This document shows positions 5,636 through 7,037 of a stretch of 7,037 nt of DNA, one piece after another. The position numbers were made by a program, and so were the translations under genes. This DNA is from an uncultured Granulosicoccaceae bacterium. GTDB taxonomy: Bacteria; Pseudomonadota; Gammaproteobacteria; CALCKW01. The notes under the pieces were generated by a model, which saw only the letters and a list, made by a program, of their open reading frames with translations, was not told the origin of the DNA and did not search any database. Every line of letters begins with the position of its first letter. Position 1 is the stretch's first letter. Location of the stretch: positions 1-7,037 of the forward strand of contig CALDHJ010000122.1 of assembly GCA_937941555.1 (NCBI GenBank), given 5' to 3'.

Positions 5636-7037
5636 TCAGCCTCCTCTGTGCTTGAAACTGTCGCGGCGAAAACTGTAGAGCGCCGCCGGATCCACGGCAA
5701 TATCCACAACCGCTGGCTTGCCACAGTGGAGCGCCGCTTCGACGGCCGCTGCCACCTCGCTCAACCGATCAACCTTGAAGCCGGCCGCCCCATAGAGTTC
5801 GGCAACCTTGTCGAAGGGTGGGCTCGACACGTCCGCACCGATATAGCGGCCATTGAAAAAGTCACGCTGGTACGCTTTCTCGGCACCCCAACACTGATTG
5901 TTCATGACCAGAGTCACGGTGTTGATGCCGTGATCAACCGCCGTGCTGAGCTCCGACAGCGTCATGCCAAACCCGCCATCGCCCATGAGGCTCACCACCG
6001 GCCGCTCCGGCTGCGCAAGCTTGACCCCAAGTCCACAGGCGAACGAAAACCCGACCAGCCCGAAATCCAACGGCGAAAACAACGCAGGCGGCTTCCAGTA
6101 ATTGAGCGCGTCGGTCGCCTGCAAGCACAAGGTGCCAGCGTCAAGCGTCATGATCGCGTCTTGCGGCAAAACCTCGCGCAGGGTTTTGAATAGCCCGGAC
6201 GGCTGAATCAACGTGTCGTTGAGGTCCGCGTCGGCGTCACGCTGCGCGAGATAGCCCCGGCGGTCCGATTGAAACTGGCGCGTCCAGGCGTCAACGGCGT
6301 CGCGCGCGGCCGCGTTCGGCAGAGCGGCACACAGCTGACGCGCAGCCGTCGGCGCGTCGCCCCAGATGCCGAGAGCGACCGGAAAGTGCCGGCCAATGGC
6401 AGTAGGGTCGAGCTCGACCTGGATGATCTTCGCTGCGCGGTTGAGATTGTCCCAGGAGAAAAAGGTGCTATTGAAGCCAAGGCGTGTCCCCAATGCCAGA
6501 ATCACGTCGGCCTCCTTGACCAGCCGACTCGCGACCGGGTTGCCACGCGGCCCCATCTGACCCGCATTCAACGGGTGCGCAAACGGCAGTGCATCGCCAT
6601 GCCCGGGCGAGCTGACCATCGGACAATTGAGCGCCTCTGCGAGCGCAATCGCGTCTTCGAAGCCACCCGTGTTCTTGATGCCACCACCCACCACGATCAC
6701 CGGTTGCGCCGCGCCGTGCAGCAGATTGGCCGCATCAGCGATGGCTTTTGCGTCGCCTCCCGGCAGACTGTGGTTGCGGTAGTGGGCAGGCGACTGCGGT
6801 GTTTCAAACTCCGCGCTTGCCGAGAGCACATCGCGCGGCAGATTGAGCTGCACAGGCCCCTTGCGCGGTGTGAGCGCCACACGGAACGCATCGCGAAACA
6901 TCTCCGGCACCCGCGCCGCCGAGGTCGCAGTCCAGGTCTGTTTGGTGACCGGTGTGAAGAGCGCCTGCTGGTCTACCTCCTGAAAGGCACCGCGGTAGAC
7001 GTGCTCACTCGAGAGTGCACCCGCGATCGAGACGACA
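5636..7037 (-). CDS. TPP-dependent enzyme (acetolactate synthase/Xsc-like), 5' partial
   Basis: The C-terminal 466 residues of a thiamine-diphosphate enzyme; the reading frame stays open to the right edge. A GTG at 6910 is internal: the 42 codons before it translate to matching family sequence (GAFQEVDQQALFTPVTKQ). Perhaps 75-90 N-terminal residues, including the catalytic Glu of the PYR domain, lie outside. Visible parts, numbered from the edge, are: end of the PYR domain with GPVQLNLPRDVL (about 60-71); the central domain from about 95 with PVIVVGGGI (about 112-120); the PP domain from about 280, with the diphosphate/Mg motif GDG at 352-354 and Asn-Asn at 379-380. The blocks NNQCWGAEKAYQ and a final FRRDSFKH resemble sulfoacetaldehyde acetyltransferase more than acetolactate synthase. 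The usual Xsc neighbours (phosphotransacetylase, taurine genes) are not seen, so the substrate is open. It is the first visible gene of the - strand operon. Confidence 0.9.
   Translation of the reverse strand, partial: VVSIAGALSSEHVYRGAFQEVDQQALFTPVTKQTWTATSAARVPEMFRDAFRVALTPRKGPVQLNLPRDVLSASAEFETPQSPAHYRNHSLPGGDAKAIADAANLLHGAAQPVIVVGGGIKNTGGFEDAIALAEALNCPMVSSPGHGDALPFAHPLNAGQMGPRGNPVASRLVKEADVILALGTRLGFNSTFFSWDNLNRAAKIIQVELDPTAIGRHFPVALGIWGDAPTAARQLCAALPNAAARDAVDAWTRQFQSDRRGYLAQRDADADLNDTLIQPSGLFKTLREVLPQDAIMTLDAGTLCLQATDALNYWKPPALFSPLDFGLVGFSFACGLGVKLAQPERPVVSLMGDGGFGMTLSELSTAVDHGINTVTLVMNNQCWGAEKAYQRDFFNGRYIGADVSSPPFDKVAELYGAAGFKVDRLSEVAAAVEAALHCGKPAVVDIAVDPAALYSFRRDSFKHRGG
5640..5647 (-). 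promoter_or_regulatory. Strong ribosome binding site of the CMD gene
   Basis: AGAGGAGG on the - strand, 7 nt before the GTG at 5632, overlaps the Gly-Gly codons at the end of the upstream TPP-enzyme gene. It confirms the GTG start despite the lack of an ATG. Confidence 0.8.

Noticed and set aside
5432..6193. Long + strand open frame of 253 codons opposite the TPP-enzyme gene
   Set aside because: It is antisense to strongly conserved TPP-enzyme sequence and its product is Arg-rich with no domain, as expected from the complement of a GC-rich gene.

Overview
The window is GC-rich, densely packed bacterial chromosome. The gene families (a yceJ/yceI-type cytochrome b561 and YceI pair, a HutZ/HugZ-type haem-utilisation protein, a LysR regulator, a tRNA gene with encoded CCA) fit a proteobacterium, most likely a free-living, perhaps marine, gammaproteobacterium. 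That placement is inference; nothing in the window names a species. No insertion sequence, CRISPR array, rRNA or phage gene is visible.

Layout. (1) 223-1394, + strand: cytochrome b561 followed by a secreted YceI protein, joined by an ATGA overlap, a classic two-gene operon. (2) 1422-2082, - strand: a PIN-domain toxin-like gene followed by a small ribbon-helix-helix protein, overlapping by 8 bases. This reads as a type II toxin-antitoxin pair with the toxin first. A 9-bp perfect inverted repeat (1413-1436) sits between it and yceI. (3) 2083-2182: divergent intergenic region with a palindrome (2099-2133), then a HutZ-like gene (2183-2707, +). (4) 2921-2995, - strand: tRNA-Val(CAC), preceded by a recognisable promoter and a perfect 10-bp leader hairpin. 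(5) 3176-4072, +: a LysR-type regulator. (6) 7037 down to 4069, - strand: a four-gene run. It starts with a thiamine-diphosphate enzyme of the acetolactate synthase / sulfoacetaldehyde acetyltransferase type, whose 5' end is beyond the window. Then come a carboxymuconolactone-decarboxylase-family protein, a YciI-like protein and a SAM-dependent methyltransferase. Spacings are 3 nt between the first two, about 57 nt between the next two, and an overlap between the last two.

How they work together. The b561/YceI pair is an envelope redox and lipid-binding module. The - strand four-gene run looks like a small catabolic operon: a carboligase or lyase acting on a 2-oxo-acid or aldehyde, plus small accessory enzymes, but its substrate cannot be read from sequence. 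The methyltransferase and LysR genes are convergent and overlap by 4 bp at their stop codons, so the regulator is not placed in the usual divergent position for controlling this operon.

The points most worth a second look are the PIN protein lacking one expected catalytic Asp, the palindrome between the toxin-antitoxin genes and hutZ, the tRNA leader hairpin, and the uncharacterised TPP-enzyme operon, whose three downstream genes all appear to use GTG starts.
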